Assembly (NCBI RefSeq): GCF_030656115.1
Contig: NZ_JAUSOO010000013.1
Coordinates: 1 to 64,000 of the forward strand
DNA from: Hydrogenophaga sp.
GTDB taxonomy: Bacteria; Pseudomonadota; Gammaproteobacteria; Burkholderiales; Burkholderiaceae_C
Reading direction: 5' to 3'
Length of the DNA stretch: 64,000 bases
Shown: positions 43,084 through 52,190 of the stretch, piece by piece
Layout of the letters: the number at the start of each line of letters is the position of its first letter
Numbering within the stretch: position 1 is the stretch's first letter
Program-made: the position numbers and the translations under genes
The notes under the pieces: generated by a model
What the model was told of the DNA's origin: nothing
Database searches by the model: none
Seen by the model: the letters and a program-made list of their open reading frames with translations, nothing else

Positions 43084-44202
43084 ATGGCCAGCGACGAACT
43101 TGCCAGCTGGCTGCGTTTGCTGCTCACGCCCGGTGTGGGCAACGCTTCTGCGCGCAAGCTGCTGGCCACCTTTGGTTTGCCCGAAGCCGTGTTCAGGCAA
43201 AGCCCGCCCGCCTTGAGAGCGGTGGTTGGCCCCCAAGCGACACTGGCCCTGCTCACCCCGCCCGACAACCTGGACGCTGCCGTGGCGCGCCTGCAGACCT
43301 GGCTGGCCGAGGCCCCCAACCGCCATGTGCTCACCTTGGGCGATGCCCGCTACCCGCCCGAGCTGCTGCAGATGGCCGATCCGCCCCTGGTGCTGTACGT
43401 GGTCGGGCAGCTCGATGCCCTGCAGCACCCGCGCCGACTGGCCATTGTGGGCAGCCGCAACCCTACCCCGCAAGGCGAGGCCAATGCACGGCAATTTGCC
43501 TGCGCGCTCGGTGAAGCCGGTGTGTGCGTGGTGTCGGGGCTGGCGCTGGGTGTCGACGGCGCGGCCCACGAAGGCGCGCTCGATGCCGATGCGCCCACCA
43601 TCGCGGTGGTCGGCACGGGGCTGGACCGCGTGTACCCCAAGCGCCACCTGTCGCTGGCCCACCGCATCGTCGCACGCGGCGCCCTGGTGAGCGAATACGC
43701 CCTGGGCACACCGCCATTGCCCGCCAACTTTCCCCAACGCAACCGCATCATTGCCGGCTTGTCCCAGGGCACGCTGGTGGTGGAAGCCGCGGTGCAATCC
43801 GGCTCGCTGATCACCGCCCGGCTCGCCGCCGAACAAGGCCGCGAGGTGTTTGCCATTCCGGGCTCCATTCACGCGCCACAGGCCCGAGGCTGCCACGCGC
43901 TGATACGGCAAGGCGCCAAACTGGTGGAGTCGGCCCAGGACATTCTGGAAGACCTGCGCCTTACCGAGGCGCCAGCGCATACCGGCACAGCGGATGTGTT
44001 CACGGACAACGGCACCAACCCGCCCACCGCACCCGACCCGCTGCTGAGCGCCATGGGCTTCGACCCCGTGAGCCTGGACGCCCTGCAAGCGCGCACCGGG
44101 CTGTCCACCGCCCACCTGCAAGCCCGTCTGCTGGAACTGGAACTGCAAGGCGATGTGGGCCGGTTGCCCGGCGGCCTGCTGCAACGCATCGGTCGCAGCT
44201 GA
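43084..44202 (+). CDS. dprA: DNA-processing protein DprA
   Basis: A 372-residue protein that loads RecA onto incoming single-stranded DNA during transformation. The SAM-like N-terminus, the extended Rossmann core (VGSRNPTPQGEANARQFA, VVSGLALGVDGAAHEGAL, VGTGLDRVYPKRHLSLA, FPQRNRIIAGLS, VVEAAVQSGSLITARLAAEQ) and a C-terminal winged-helix-like segment are all present. Follows the LysM gene by 20 bp. Ends in a bidirectional hairpin shared with the convergent DUF1631 gene. Confidence 0.95.
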   Translation: MASDELASWLRLLLTPGVGNASARKLLATFGLPEAVFRQSPPALRAVVGPQATLALLTPPDNLDAAVARLQTWLAEAPNRHVLTLGDARYPPELLQMADPPLVLYVVGQLDALQHPRRLAIVGSRNPTPQGEANARQFACALGEAGVCVVSGLALGVDGAAHEGALDADAPTIAVVGTGLDRVYPKRHLSLAHRIVARGALVSEYALGTPPLPANFPQRNRIIAGLSQGTLVVEAAVQSGSLITARLAAEQGREVFAIPGSIHAPQARGCHALIRQGAKLVESAQDILEDLRLTEAPAHTGTADVFTDNGTNPPTAPDPLLSAMGFDPVSLDALQARTGLSTAHLQARLLELELQGDVGRLPGGLLQRIGRS

Positions 44203-44204
44203 GC

Positions 44205-44226
44205 CTGAGAGGCTGGAGCCTCTCAG
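44205..44226. terminator. Hairpin between convergent dprA and the DUF1631 gene
   Basis: CTGAGAGGCT (44205-44214) and AGCCTCTCAG (44217-44226) pair perfectly around GG, overlapping the stop codon of the minus-strand gene. A bidirectional terminator is likely, although no long T-run is present. Confidence 0.6.
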
Positions 44227-46586
44227 CCCAGCAAGCGTTCGGGATTCGCGTCCAGCTTGGCCAGTGCGTCGCGCGTGGCGCGCACGGTCAGGGTTTCTTC
44301 CTCGCTCGGCACCAGCAACCCCGCCTGCAAATACGAGGCCACCCGGTTGGCCTGAATCAGGAAACACCGCCCGGTGTTGGCCACAAACATGTAGAGCTGG
44401 CCACGCTGGCTGCGCCAGGCAAACTGCACGCTGTCGAGTTTGCCGTTGTGGTCCAGACCGAACCAGGACCCAATCTGCAACTCGGCAGCCCAGGCGCGCA
44501 TGGCCTCATTGGGCTGGCTACCGCCCTGGTTGATCACCTCGATGTTGCTGGCGTCCACGCCCGTGATCATCTCGATGCTGTCTTTGTCCAGATCCAGATC
44601 ACCCATGCCGCCCTCGGGCAAATACTCCTCCAGGCTGGCCAGCCGCTGGGACAGGCGGTCCAGACTTTCCTGCGAAATCGCTTCGGTGCGCGACATAAAG
44701 GCATCGGCCAGCGTGTCGCTGACCGACTTGATGTGCTGGTCTTGCACTGCAAGCGAATACCCCAGGAGACCCATGCCCTGGCGCAACCGCTGCAACAAAC
44801 CGGGCAACTGCTGAATCACGCGCGCCCGGTCGTTGCGGTTCGGTTTGGCACTGGCGGCCCACAGCAAATCCGAAGCCACCTGCCTTAACGCACGGGTTTC
44901 CTCGTGCTTCGCACCATACTTGACGCTGGCCATCGCCAGCACATCGGCCCAAACCTTGAACAGGAAATCGCGCACCTCGTCGCGCACCGACATACCGTCG
45001 AGCAACTTGCGCAACTCGATCGTGTACTGCACCGAGAGCGTTTCTTTTTGCTCAACCTGCTGCGCCACCGAGACAAAGCGGCTCGCACCACCCTGCTCGC
45101 TGAGGTAGCGCGACAAGAATTTCTGAAACTCATCGAGCACCAGCTGAAACACCCTGCGGCCGGTCTCGGGGTATTGCTCGATCACCTGCACCACACGCCG
45201 GATCTCGGCTTCCAGGACCGACGTGCCAATGTTGGACTCAAACCCCATCACACAGGAACCCATGCGGTCGATCAGCTGGCGCGCGGGATGGTGCAAGGTG
45301 TTGAAAAAATCGGGCTCGGCCAGTGCCACCCGCAACACCGGTATCTGCAGCCGCGCAAACCACACCCGCATACCCGGTGGAATGCGCTCTTCGGCCAAGA
45401 TGCTCTGAAACATCAGGGCCACCACCTCGATCGTGGCCCGCTCGGTGGGCGTGGCAGCGGCCTGCTTGAATTCGGCGGTGCGCTCTCGCAGCGCGGTGGA
45501 AGCACGTTCCACATGCGAAGCATCGAAATAGGCCGCCTCAGGTTCCAAAGCGCCAGGCAGCGACGCTTCCACACGGGCCGCTGCCATGGACTGCTGCATG
45601 ACCTGCTGAAGCGCGGGCGACGGCGGCGACACCTGCGTGGCCTCGAAATCACCACCCACCTTGTCCATGAGCATGCGCTTGAGCCGCCCGACCACCCCTT
45701 GGGCGCGCATGCGGGCCCGGGCCAGCGGGGTGGAGCTCGTCATGAGCCGGGTCTCGTCGTTCACACCCATGGCCGCAGACCCAGAACCCATGCGGCCCGG
45801 CTCAAAGCCGGCACCTGTGCCAGCCCCGGCCCCGGCACCAACGCCGGCTTTGTTGGCAGTCCCCGCGGCGCCGTCTGAGCCCGCTGCACCGGTCTCCAAG
45901 CCGGGCTTGGCATCGGCCGAACGTCCGGTTTGAACACCGGGTGTGCGCTTGACCAAGGCCTGCAAATCGATCTCTTGCATGACACCGCTGGACACCAAAA
46001 ACGCGTTGGCGGCCTTGTAGGCGCTCAACATCGTGTCGGCCAGCACGGGCGACAAGGCATCTTGAACCATCGCCCAGGCGTCGCGCGACATGTGAACGGC
46101 CAGCCACTGCTCCACCAGAATGCGCGCGGTCACGTCGGGCAACAGCACATCGCTGCGCAGCAGTTCCTGCCGTTTTTCCAGGTGCTGCACCCGAAAGCGC
46201 AAGGCATTGAGTTCGCCAGACGCCACATCCAGCACCCGCATCGCCAACCGGGACGCCATGATTTGATCGTCAATGGCACCCTCGGCCACGAGTTCCAAGC
46301 GACTGGGTCGGCTCAATGTGCCGCCGCTTTGGGAAAACGCCGGCAGCAGGGTGCGTTGCAAAGCTTTGCGGCTCTGGTTGAGCCATTGGGTCTGCCCCTT
46401 CTGGAATGCAGTCCAGGCATCCCGGCGCGCCTGCATGTCTCGGGGCGGACCCGGTTGGTCCAGGATGCTTGTCAGCCGTGCATCACAGACCTTGACCAAA
46501 TCGGGAAGCGCGCGCCCCACGTGAACCACGAAGCGTTCACGCGCCTGTTTGGCCAGAGAAGAGACGTGCGGATCGGGTAAAGACAC
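44223..46586 (-). CDS. DUF1631 domain protein
   Basis: A 787-residue cytoplasmic protein of the DUF1631 family. It is largely helical, with a Gly/Ala-rich low-complexity linker around residues 230-275 (repeated AGVGAGAGAGTGAG) separating an N-terminal part from the conserved core (PPGMRVWFARLQIPVLRVAL, PETGRRVFQLVLDEFQKFL). The C-terminal WFGLDHNGKLDSVQFAWRSQRGQLYMFV (shortened) resembles a PilZ-like or related beta domain. Role unknown; the family is common in beta- and gammaproteobacteria. Confidence 0.82.
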   Translation of the reverse strand: MSLPDPHVSSLAKQARERFVVHVGRALPDLVKVCDARLTSILDQPGPPRDMQARRDAWTAFQKGQTQWLNQSRKALQRTLLPAFSQSGGTLSRPSRLELVAEGAIDDQIMASRLAMRVLDVASGELNALRFRVQHLEKRQELLRSDVLLPDVTARILVEQWLAVHMSRDAWAMVQDALSPVLADTMLSAYKAANAFLVSSGVMQEIDLQALVKRTPGVQTGRSADAKPGLETGAAGSDGAAGTANKAGVGAGAGAGTGAGFEPGRMGSGSAAMGVNDETRLMTSSTPLARARMRAQGVVGRLKRMLMDKVGGDFEATQVSPPSPALQQVMQQSMAAARVEASLPGALEPEAAYFDASHVERASTALRERTAEFKQAAATPTERATIEVVALMFQSILAEERIPPGMRVWFARLQIPVLRVALAEPDFFNTLHHPARQLIDRMGSCVMGFESNIGTSVLEAEIRRVVQVIEQYPETGRRVFQLVLDEFQKFLSRYLSEQGGASRFVSVAQQVEQKETLSVQYTIELRKLLDGMSVRDEVRDFLFKVWADVLAMASVKYGAKHEETRALRQVASDLLWAASAKPNRNDRARVIQQLPGLLQRLRQGMGLLGYSLAVQDQHIKSVSDTLADAFMSRTEAISQESLDRLSQRLASLEEYLPEGGMGDLDLDKDSIEMITGVDASNIEVINQGGSQPNEAMRAWAAELQIGSWFGLDHNGKLDSVQFAWRSQRGQLYMFVANTGRCFLIQANRVASYLQAGLLVPSEEETLTVRATRDALAKLDANPERLLG

Positions 46587-46707
46587 AATGAATTCAGTAT
46601 GACATGAAAGCGCCGGGGTTCAGGGCCCGCAGCGCTGGCACCTGGCACCCAGCGAGATGGCCAACACGTTCTTGCCTGTGGACATCAGCGACCGGTCCTC
46701 CGGTCTC

Positions 46708-47664
46708 TCAAACCACAGCGCCCGCGTTCGGATCGTCCGGGTCGGCTTCTTCCTTTTTGCCGCCGCCTTTGATCAAATCTTCGCGCTTGATGCCCAGCCA
46801 CATCGCAATGGCAGCCGCCACAAACACCGACGAATAAATACCAAACAGAATGCCAATCGTGAGGGCCAGCGCAAAGTAGTACAGCGTCGGGCCGCCAAAC
46901 AACAGCATCGACAACACCATGATCTGGGTGGAGCCGTGGGTGATGATGGTGCGGCTGATGGTCGACGTGATGGCGTTGTCAATGATCTCGGGCGTGGTCT
47001 TCTTGCGGTAGCGGCGAAAGCTCTCCCGGATGCGGTCAAAAATCACCACCGATTCGTTCACCGAATAACCCAGCACCGCCAGCACCGCCGCCAGCACCGC
47101 CAGCGAAAACTCCCACTGGAAGAAGGCGAAGAAGCCCAGGATGATCACCACGTCGTGCAGGTTGGCGATGATGGCCGAGACGGCGTACTTCCACTCAAAC
47201 CGTATCGCCAAGTAAATCATGATGCCAACAATCACCATACCCAGCGCTTTCAGGCCGTCTTCCACCAGTTCGCGGCCCACCTGCGGGCCCACAAACTCGG
47301 TGCGGCGCAGTTCCACCGCCGGGTTCTGCGCCTTCAGCGCCGCCAGAACAACCTCACTTTGTTGCCCGGACGACTTGCCGACCTGCACCGGCAGACGCAG
47401 CAACACGTCGCGCGAAGATCCGAAGTTTTGCACCGGCACCTCGGCGTAGCCCAGCGACTCGATCACTTGGCGCACCGCAGACAGATCGGCCGGTTGTTCG
47501 TAGGCCACTTCCATAACGGTGCCCCCCGTGAACTCCACCGACAGGTTGAGCCCGCGCGTGACCAGGAAGATGACAGCGGCGATGAAGGTGATGGCCGAAA
47601 TCGCGTTCAGCACGATGGCGTGCTTCATGAACGGGATGTCGCGGCGGATGCGGAACAGTTCCAT
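46708..47664 (-). CDS. secF: Protein translocase subunit SecF
   Basis: A 318-residue inner-membrane protein that with SecD uses the proton gradient to aid protein export. Six helices; motifs NLSVEFTGGTVMEV, GFFAFFQWEFSLAVLAAVLAVLGYSVNE (shortened) and the RTIITHGST loop. Starts 14 bp after secD on the same strand. A charged tail (GGGKKEEADPDDPNAGAVV) ends it. Confidence 0.96.
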   Translation of the reverse strand: MELFRIRRDIPFMKHAIVLNAISAITFIAAVIFLVTRGLNLSVEFTGGTVMEVAYEQPADLSAVRQVIESLGYAEVPVQNFGSSRDVLLRLPVQVGKSSGQQSEVVLAALKAQNPAVELRRTEFVGPQVGRELVEDGLKALGMVIVGIMIYLAIRFEWKYAVSAIIANLHDVVIILGFFAFFQWEFSLAVLAAVLAVLGYSVNESVVIFDRIRESFRRYRKKTTPEIIDNAITSTISRTIITHGSTQIMVLSMLLFGGPTLYYFALALTIGILFGIYSSVFVAAAIAMWLGIKREDLIKGGGKKEEADPDDPNAGAVV

Positions 47665-47678
47665 GGCGTTTTTTTCCT

Positions 47679-49562
47679 TCAGTCGGCTTTGGCGACAGGG
47701 GTGTTGTTGTCAGGACGCCAGACCGTGCCAATCGACACCGTCTTGAGTTTTTTCTGCCTGCCGTACCAGAAGTTCACCACGCCGCGCGAGAAGAACACCG
47801 ACGAAAACATGCTGGTCAGAATGCCGATGCAGTGCACCACAGCGAAGCCGCGCACCGGACCGGAGCCAAACGCCAGCAGCGCCACACCCGCAATCAGGGT
47901 GGTGATGTTGGAGTCCAGAATCGTGCCCCAAGCCTGGTCGTAGCCCGCGTTGATCGCGGTCTGGGGTGAGGCCCCCCTGCGCAGCTCTTCGCGCACACGT
48001 TCGTTGATCAGCACGTTGGAATCGATCGCCATGCCCAGTGCCAGCGCCATGGCCGCAATGCCGGGCAGCGTGAGCGTGGCCTGCAGCATCGACAGCACCG
48101 CCACCAGCAGCACCAGGTTGAAGCCCAGCGCCAGGCTGGAGAACACGCCAAACAGCATGTAATACACGCACATGAACAACACGATCACGGCAAAGCCCCA
48201 GATCACGCTGTTGAAACCCTTGGCAATGTTTTCAGCGCCCAGGCTGGGGCCAATGGTGCGCTCTTCAATGATTTCCATGGGCGCGGCCAGCGAGCCCGCG
48301 CGCAGCAGCAGCGCGGTGTCGCTGGCTTCCATGGTGGTCATGGCGCCCGAAATCTGCACCCGGCCGCCGCCAATTTCGGTGCGGATCACGGGCGCGGTCA
48401 CCACCTCACCACGGCCTTTTTCAAACAGGATGATGGCCATGCGCTTGCCCACGTTCTCGCGCGTCACGTCACGGAAAATGCGCGAGCCCTTGGCGTCGAG
48501 CGTCAGGTGCACCGCGGCCTCCTGGGTCTGGCTGTCAAAACCGGCCTGTGCGTCGGTGAGGTTTTCGCCGGTCAGCAGCACGTCGCGCTTGACGATGACC
48601 GCACGGCCACTGCGCTCGGGGTAGCGCTCTGAACCGAACGGCACCGCCCCGTTGCCGCGCTCGGCCGCCAGGCCCTCGCTGCTTTCGTCCACCAGGCGCA
48701 CCTCCAGTGTGGCGGTGCGGCCCAGAATGTCTTTGGCCTTGGCCGTGTCCTGCACACCGGGCAACTGCACCACGATGCGGTCCAGGCCCTGCTGCTGAAT
48801 CACCGGCTCGGCCACACCCAGTTCGTTGATGCGGTTGTGCAGCGTGGTGATGTTTTGCTTGAGCGCCTGCTCCTGCACGCGGCGCGCGGCCTCGGGGCGG
48901 ATGGAGGCCACCAGGCGGTATTCGGTGCCGTCGGGCCTGTCAACGGCCTCCAGGTCGGCAAACCGGTCTTGGATGACGGCGCGGGCGGCGTCCAGCGTCT
49001 GGGCGTCGCGGGCACGCACTTCAATGGTTTGCCCATTGCGGCTCACGCCGCCGTGGCGCACGCTTTTTTCGCGCAGCGCGGTGCGCAGGTCGCCGGTCAA
49101 CACATCGGCGCGGCGCTGCAAGGCTGCCTGCATGTCCACCTGGAGCATGAAGTGCACACCACCGCGCAGGTCCAGGCCCAGGTACATGGGCGACGCGCCC
49201 AGGCTGGCCAGCCAGGCCGGTGTGCGGGGCAGCAGGTTGAGCGCCACCACGTAAGAGGGGTTGGCGGCGTCGGGGTTGAGCGCACGCTCCAGCGCGTCGC
49301 GTGCCTTGATCTGGTCGTCGGTGGTTTCAAACCGGGCCTTGACCGAATTGCCTTCAAACTGGATCAGCGAGGCATTGACGCCCTGCGCCGCCAGCGCCTG
49401 TTCCACCCGCGTGACCGTGGTGGTGTCGACCCGCACCGAGGCGCGGCCTGCAGACACCTGGACGGCGGGCGATTCACCGAACAGGTTGGGCAGGGCATAC
49501 ACAGCCCCGATCACCAGAGCAACCGCGATGATCAGGTACTTCCAGTGCGGATAACGGTTCAT
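47679..49562 (-). CDS. secD: Protein translocase subunit SecD
   Basis: A 627-residue inner-membrane export protein. The D1 motif LGLDLRGGVHFML, a large periplasmic region (P1 and head domains), and the C-terminal six-helix block with GIAAMALALGMAIDSNVLINERVRE (shortened) and GPVRGFAV are all present. It lies between yajC and secF in the standard order; the 124-bp gap to yajC holds a GC-rich palindromic repeat. Confidence 0.96.
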   Translation of the reverse strand: MNRYPHWKYLIIAVALVIGAVYALPNLFGESPAVQVSAGRASVRVDTTTVTRVEQALAAQGVNASLIQFEGNSVKARFETTDDQIKARDALERALNPDAANPSYVVALNLLPRTPAWLASLGASPMYLGLDLRGGVHFMLQVDMQAALQRRADVLTGDLRTALREKSVRHGGVSRNGQTIEVRARDAQTLDAARAVIQDRFADLEAVDRPDGTEYRLVASIRPEAARRVQEQALKQNITTLHNRINELGVAEPVIQQQGLDRIVVQLPGVQDTAKAKDILGRTATLEVRLVDESSEGLAAERGNGAVPFGSERYPERSGRAVIVKRDVLLTGENLTDAQAGFDSQTQEAAVHLTLDAKGSRIFRDVTRENVGKRMAIILFEKGRGEVVTAPVIRTEIGGGRVQISGAMTTMEASDTALLLRAGSLAAPMEIIEERTIGPSLGAENIAKGFNSVIWGFAVIVLFMCVYYMLFGVFSSLALGFNLVLLVAVLSMLQATLTLPGIAAMALALGMAIDSNVLINERVREELRRGASPQTAINAGYDQAWGTILDSNITTLIAGVALLAFGSGPVRGFAVVHCIGILTSMFSSVFFSRGVVNFWYGRQKKLKTVSIGTVWRPDNNTPVAKAD

Positions 49563-49599
49563 GGGCGAGCAACCAAGAGGCTAGAAGGGAAGTTTTCCG

Positions 49600-49683
49600 A
49601 GGGCGTGGCGGAACCGGCTTTGCCGGGCCGCACACGCCGCCCCCTTGAGGGGGTGACGCGCCGCAGGCGTGGCGCGGGGGTGG
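49600..49683. repeat. GC-rich palindromic repeat between secD and yajC
   Basis: CCGGC-TTT-GCCGG (49614-49626) and CCCCC-TTGA-GGGGG lie within a stretch bounded by GGCGTGGCG on one side and GGCGTGGCGCGGGG on the other. The sequence type is one I associate with dispersed palindromes in Comamonadaceae (recollection, not a search). It breaks the usual close yajC-secD spacing. Confidence 0.45.
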
Positions 49684-49686
49684 GCC

Positions 49687-50007
49687 TTATTTGATCGTGC
49701 CTTTGGGCAACACCTGAACCACCGCCGTGCGCTGCATCTGAACCTCTACACCGGTAGCAAGTTCCACACCCACGTAAATTTCACCGATTTTGGACACTTT
49801 GCCCAGGAAACCGCCGGCCGTCACCACCTCGTCGCCCTTGGCCAAGGCCTCCACCATGGCCTTGTGCTCTTTCTGCCGCTTCATCTGCGGGCGAATCATC
49901 ACGAAATACAGCACCACAAACATCAACACCAACGGCAGCAAGCCCATGATGGTGGATTGGGTGTCACCACCGGCAGCGGCCTGGGCGTAAGCAGAAGAAA
50001 TGAACAT
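49687..50007 (-). CDS. yajC: Preprotein translocase subunit YajC
   Basis: A 106-residue single-span protein of the SecDF-YajC complex. The helix TIMGLLPLVLMFVVLYFVMI is followed by RPQMKRQKEHKAMVEALAKGDEV (shortened) and GGFLGKVSKIGEIYVGVELA, the conserved YajC pattern. Upstream lies a 267-bp gap and a hybrid kinase instead of the tgt/queA genes that usually accompany it. Confidence 0.95.
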   Translation of the reverse strand: MFISSAYAQAAAGGDTQSTIMGLLPLVLMFVVLYFVMIRPQMKRQKEHKAMVEALAKGDEVVTAGGFLGKVSKIGEIYVGVELATGVEVQMQRTAVVQVLPKGTIK

Positions 50008-50181
50008 GGGAATACTCCAACGAGATCGGTTGATACAGCCATTGCCAGCAAAGCAACGGCCCGCGCAAGGCCGCCATCACCCACTGGACACAACCGGGCA
50101 TTGTATGCGGCACCCCGGTGTGTCCGTTGCCTGCAAGGCAAAGCGCCCAGACCGTCCGCCAATCAAGTCACTGGCCCAACA

Positions 50182-50215
50182 GCCTGCCGGGCTGTAAGCT
50201 TCCATCCCGGCAGGC
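50182..50215. promoter_or_regulatory. 10-bp inverted repeat upstream of the hybrid kinase
   Basis: GCCTGCCGGG (50182-50191) and CCCGGCAGGC (50206-50215) pair perfectly across 14 bp in the gap 50008-50274. It could be an operator or an RNA hairpin in the kinase leader. Confidence 0.45.
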
Positions 50216-50274
50216 CGCCAACAACGGTGTTCGTTGCATGACCTGCTGAGCCCACCCCCACTGGCCAACCCCCA

Positions 50275-52080
50275 TTGGCATTGGTTTACACGCCTGTGAT
50301 CGCCTACCTTCACAACCACCCTCTCTTGAGTGCCTTGCTGACTGGCCTGGTCGGAGTGGCCATCGGCGCGGCACTTGTGGTCTTGCGCAACATCCGCAAG
50401 TACCGCGGCACCTCCCAGTCCCTGGAACTGAACAACCGCCTGGCAGACGCGGAACGCCGCTACAAGAAGGCGCTGGCCTCCAACGAAGCCAGCCACACCT
50501 TCTTTGCCAACATGAGCCATGAACTGCGCACGCCCTTTCAGGGCCTGCTCGGCATGTTGGACCTGGTGGGCAACTCCCCCCTGGATGCGGCACAGCGCGA
50601 GTACCTGAGCACCGCGCAACGTGCGGCGCACCACCTGCTGGGGGTTCTGAACGACATCCTGGACGTCAGCGCCATGGATTCGGGCATGTTCAGCCTCTCA
50701 CGCTCACCCATGTCCCTGCGCCAGGTGCTGCACGATGTCGAAGCCCTGATGGGCCGCGAGGCGCAGCACAAAGGACTGAACCTCAGCGTCAGCTGCGACA
50801 ACGACGTGCCGCCCTGGGTGGAAGGCGACGAAACCCGGGTGCGGCAGATTTTGTTCAATCTGTTGAGCAATGCGCTGAAATTCACCCGCGAAGGACGCAT
50901 TGCCATTCGCATCCGGCGCTCCAAATCCCACACCAACGGCATCGTGATGTCGGTGCAAGACACCGGCTCCGGCATGGACGAAGCCACCGTGCAGCAGCTC
51001 TTCACCCGCTTCTTTCAGGCCGACAGCTCGCGCCAGCGGCGCACGGGGGGCACCGGTCTGGGTCTGGAGATTTCGCGCAACCTCGCGCGCATGATGGGCG
51101 GCGACATCCATGTGGCCAGCCAGCCCGGTGTGGGCACCACCTTCACCGTGTTGCTGCTTTTGTCCGCCTGCGAGCCCGCCGAACCGGATGACTTCAGCGA
51201 ACCCGCGCCACTGCAAGAGCCTGAAGCCAACGCCGCAGACATGCCCAGCCTGCACTTTCTGGTGGCCGACGACCACCCCATCAACCTGCAATACCTGTTG
51301 CACCTGCTCCACAGCATGGGGCACCAGGCCACGCTGTGCGACAACGGCAAGAAAGCCCTGGCACTGGCCCAGCAACACAGTTACGACGCCCTGCTGCTCG
51401 ACTACCACATGCCCGACATGGACGGCCTGGAGGTCACCCGGGCCATACGCGCAGGCCCCGAGCCCTTCTCGGCCACGAAAATTTTGCTGCTCACAGCCGA
51501 TGTGGTCAACGACACACGCCAGCTGGCCCGCGAAGCCGGCGTGGACGCCTTCCTGAGCAAGCCGCTGAAAAATCGCGATCTGGAACGGGCCATTCTGGCC
51601 TGCGGCCTTTACACCCCCCAAACACCCGCCGGGCGGCGGGCACACACCGCGCCGCAGTTCATGATGAGCGACTACGAGCTGCCCGGCAACATCGATGTGC
51701 CGGCGTCTGACGAACCGGCCGGCGGCACCGCGTTGGTGGACTGGCCCGCCCTGCAGGAACTCACCCAGATAATGAGCCAGCCAGGCGTGGAGGAACAACT
51801 GCAAGCCCTTTACAGCCCTGGCACAGGCGCTCTGGCAGAGTGCACCACCGCGGTGCTTCAAGGCGGTACCGCGCAACAACGGGCCGCCATTCACAAGCTC
51901 AAAGGCAGCCTGCTGCTGCTCGGGCTGCAAGCCATGGCCGTCTACTGTGCCAAGGGCGAAGACAAACTCAAGGCCAGCCCGCCCCAGACCCTGGGTCGGC
52001 CCTGGACCACTGGCCTGAACACGCTGGCCCAAAAAACCCAGGAAGAACTGGCGGCCCACTTCGCCATGCGTTCCTCTTGA
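50275..52080 (+). CDS. Hybrid sensor histidine kinase with receiver and HPt domains
   Basis: A protein of up to 601 residues. A single membrane helix (about 17-38) leads to the HisKA motif FFANMSHELRTPFQGLLG, the ATPase domain (NLLSNALKF, DTGSGMDE, GGTGLGLEISR), a receiver with phosphosite Asp in LLLDYHMPDMDG and KPLKNRDLERA, and a C-terminal HPt-like domain around AIHKLKGSLLLLG. The phosphate path is thus His-Asp-His within one protein; no output regulator is adjacent. The start is unclear: TTG 50275, TTG 50281 and GTG 50296 are all possible and none has a good ribosome site. A hexamer repeat begins in its stop codon. Confidence 0.88.
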   Translation: MALVYTPVIAYLHNHPLLSALLTGLVGVAIGAALVVLRNIRKYRGTSQSLELNNRLADAERRYKKALASNEASHTFFANMSHELRTPFQGLLGMLDLVGNSPLDAAQREYLSTAQRAAHHLLGVLNDILDVSAMDSGMFSLSRSPMSLRQVLHDVEALMGREAQHKGLNLSVSCDNDVPPWVEGDETRVRQILFNLLSNALKFTREGRIAIRIRRSKSHTNGIVMSVQDTGSGMDEATVQQLFTRFFQADSSRQRRTGGTGLGLEISRNLARMMGGDIHVASQPGVGTTFTVLLLLSACEPAEPDDFSEPAPLQEPEANAADMPSLHFLVADDHPINLQYLLHLLHSMGHQATLCDNGKKALALAQQHSYDALLLDYHMPDMDGLEVTRAIRAGPEPFSATKILLLTADVVNDTRQLAREAGVDAFLSKPLKNRDLERAILACGLYTPQTPAGRRAHTAPQFMMSDYELPGNIDVPASDEPAGGTALVDWPALQELTQIMSQPGVEEQLQALYSPGTGALAECTTAVLQGGTAQQRAAIHKLKGSLLLLGLQAMAVYCAKGEDKLKASPPQTLGRPWTTGLNTLAQKTQEELAAHFAMRSS

Positions 52081-52106
52081 TCTTGATCTTGATCTTGATC
52101 TTGATC
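52077..52106. repeat. Tandem hexamer, five TTGATC copies
   Basis: Five perfect TTGATC units run from 52077 to 52106; the kinase stop codon lies in the first. Changes in copy number would alter the distance to downstream sequence, not the coding frame. Confidence 0.85.
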
Positions 52107-52190
52107 GGGTAGGGTGGGTCGAACCGGATCAGATCTGGTTTTGTTTTGATGGGCGCGGCGTGCACCAACAGCCGGCGCCCCATGGCCACT

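Noticed and set aside
52077..52106. CRISPR-like array
   Set aside because: The TTGATC units are contiguous with no spacers, so it is a simple tandem repeat. No other regularly spaced repeat was seen in the window.
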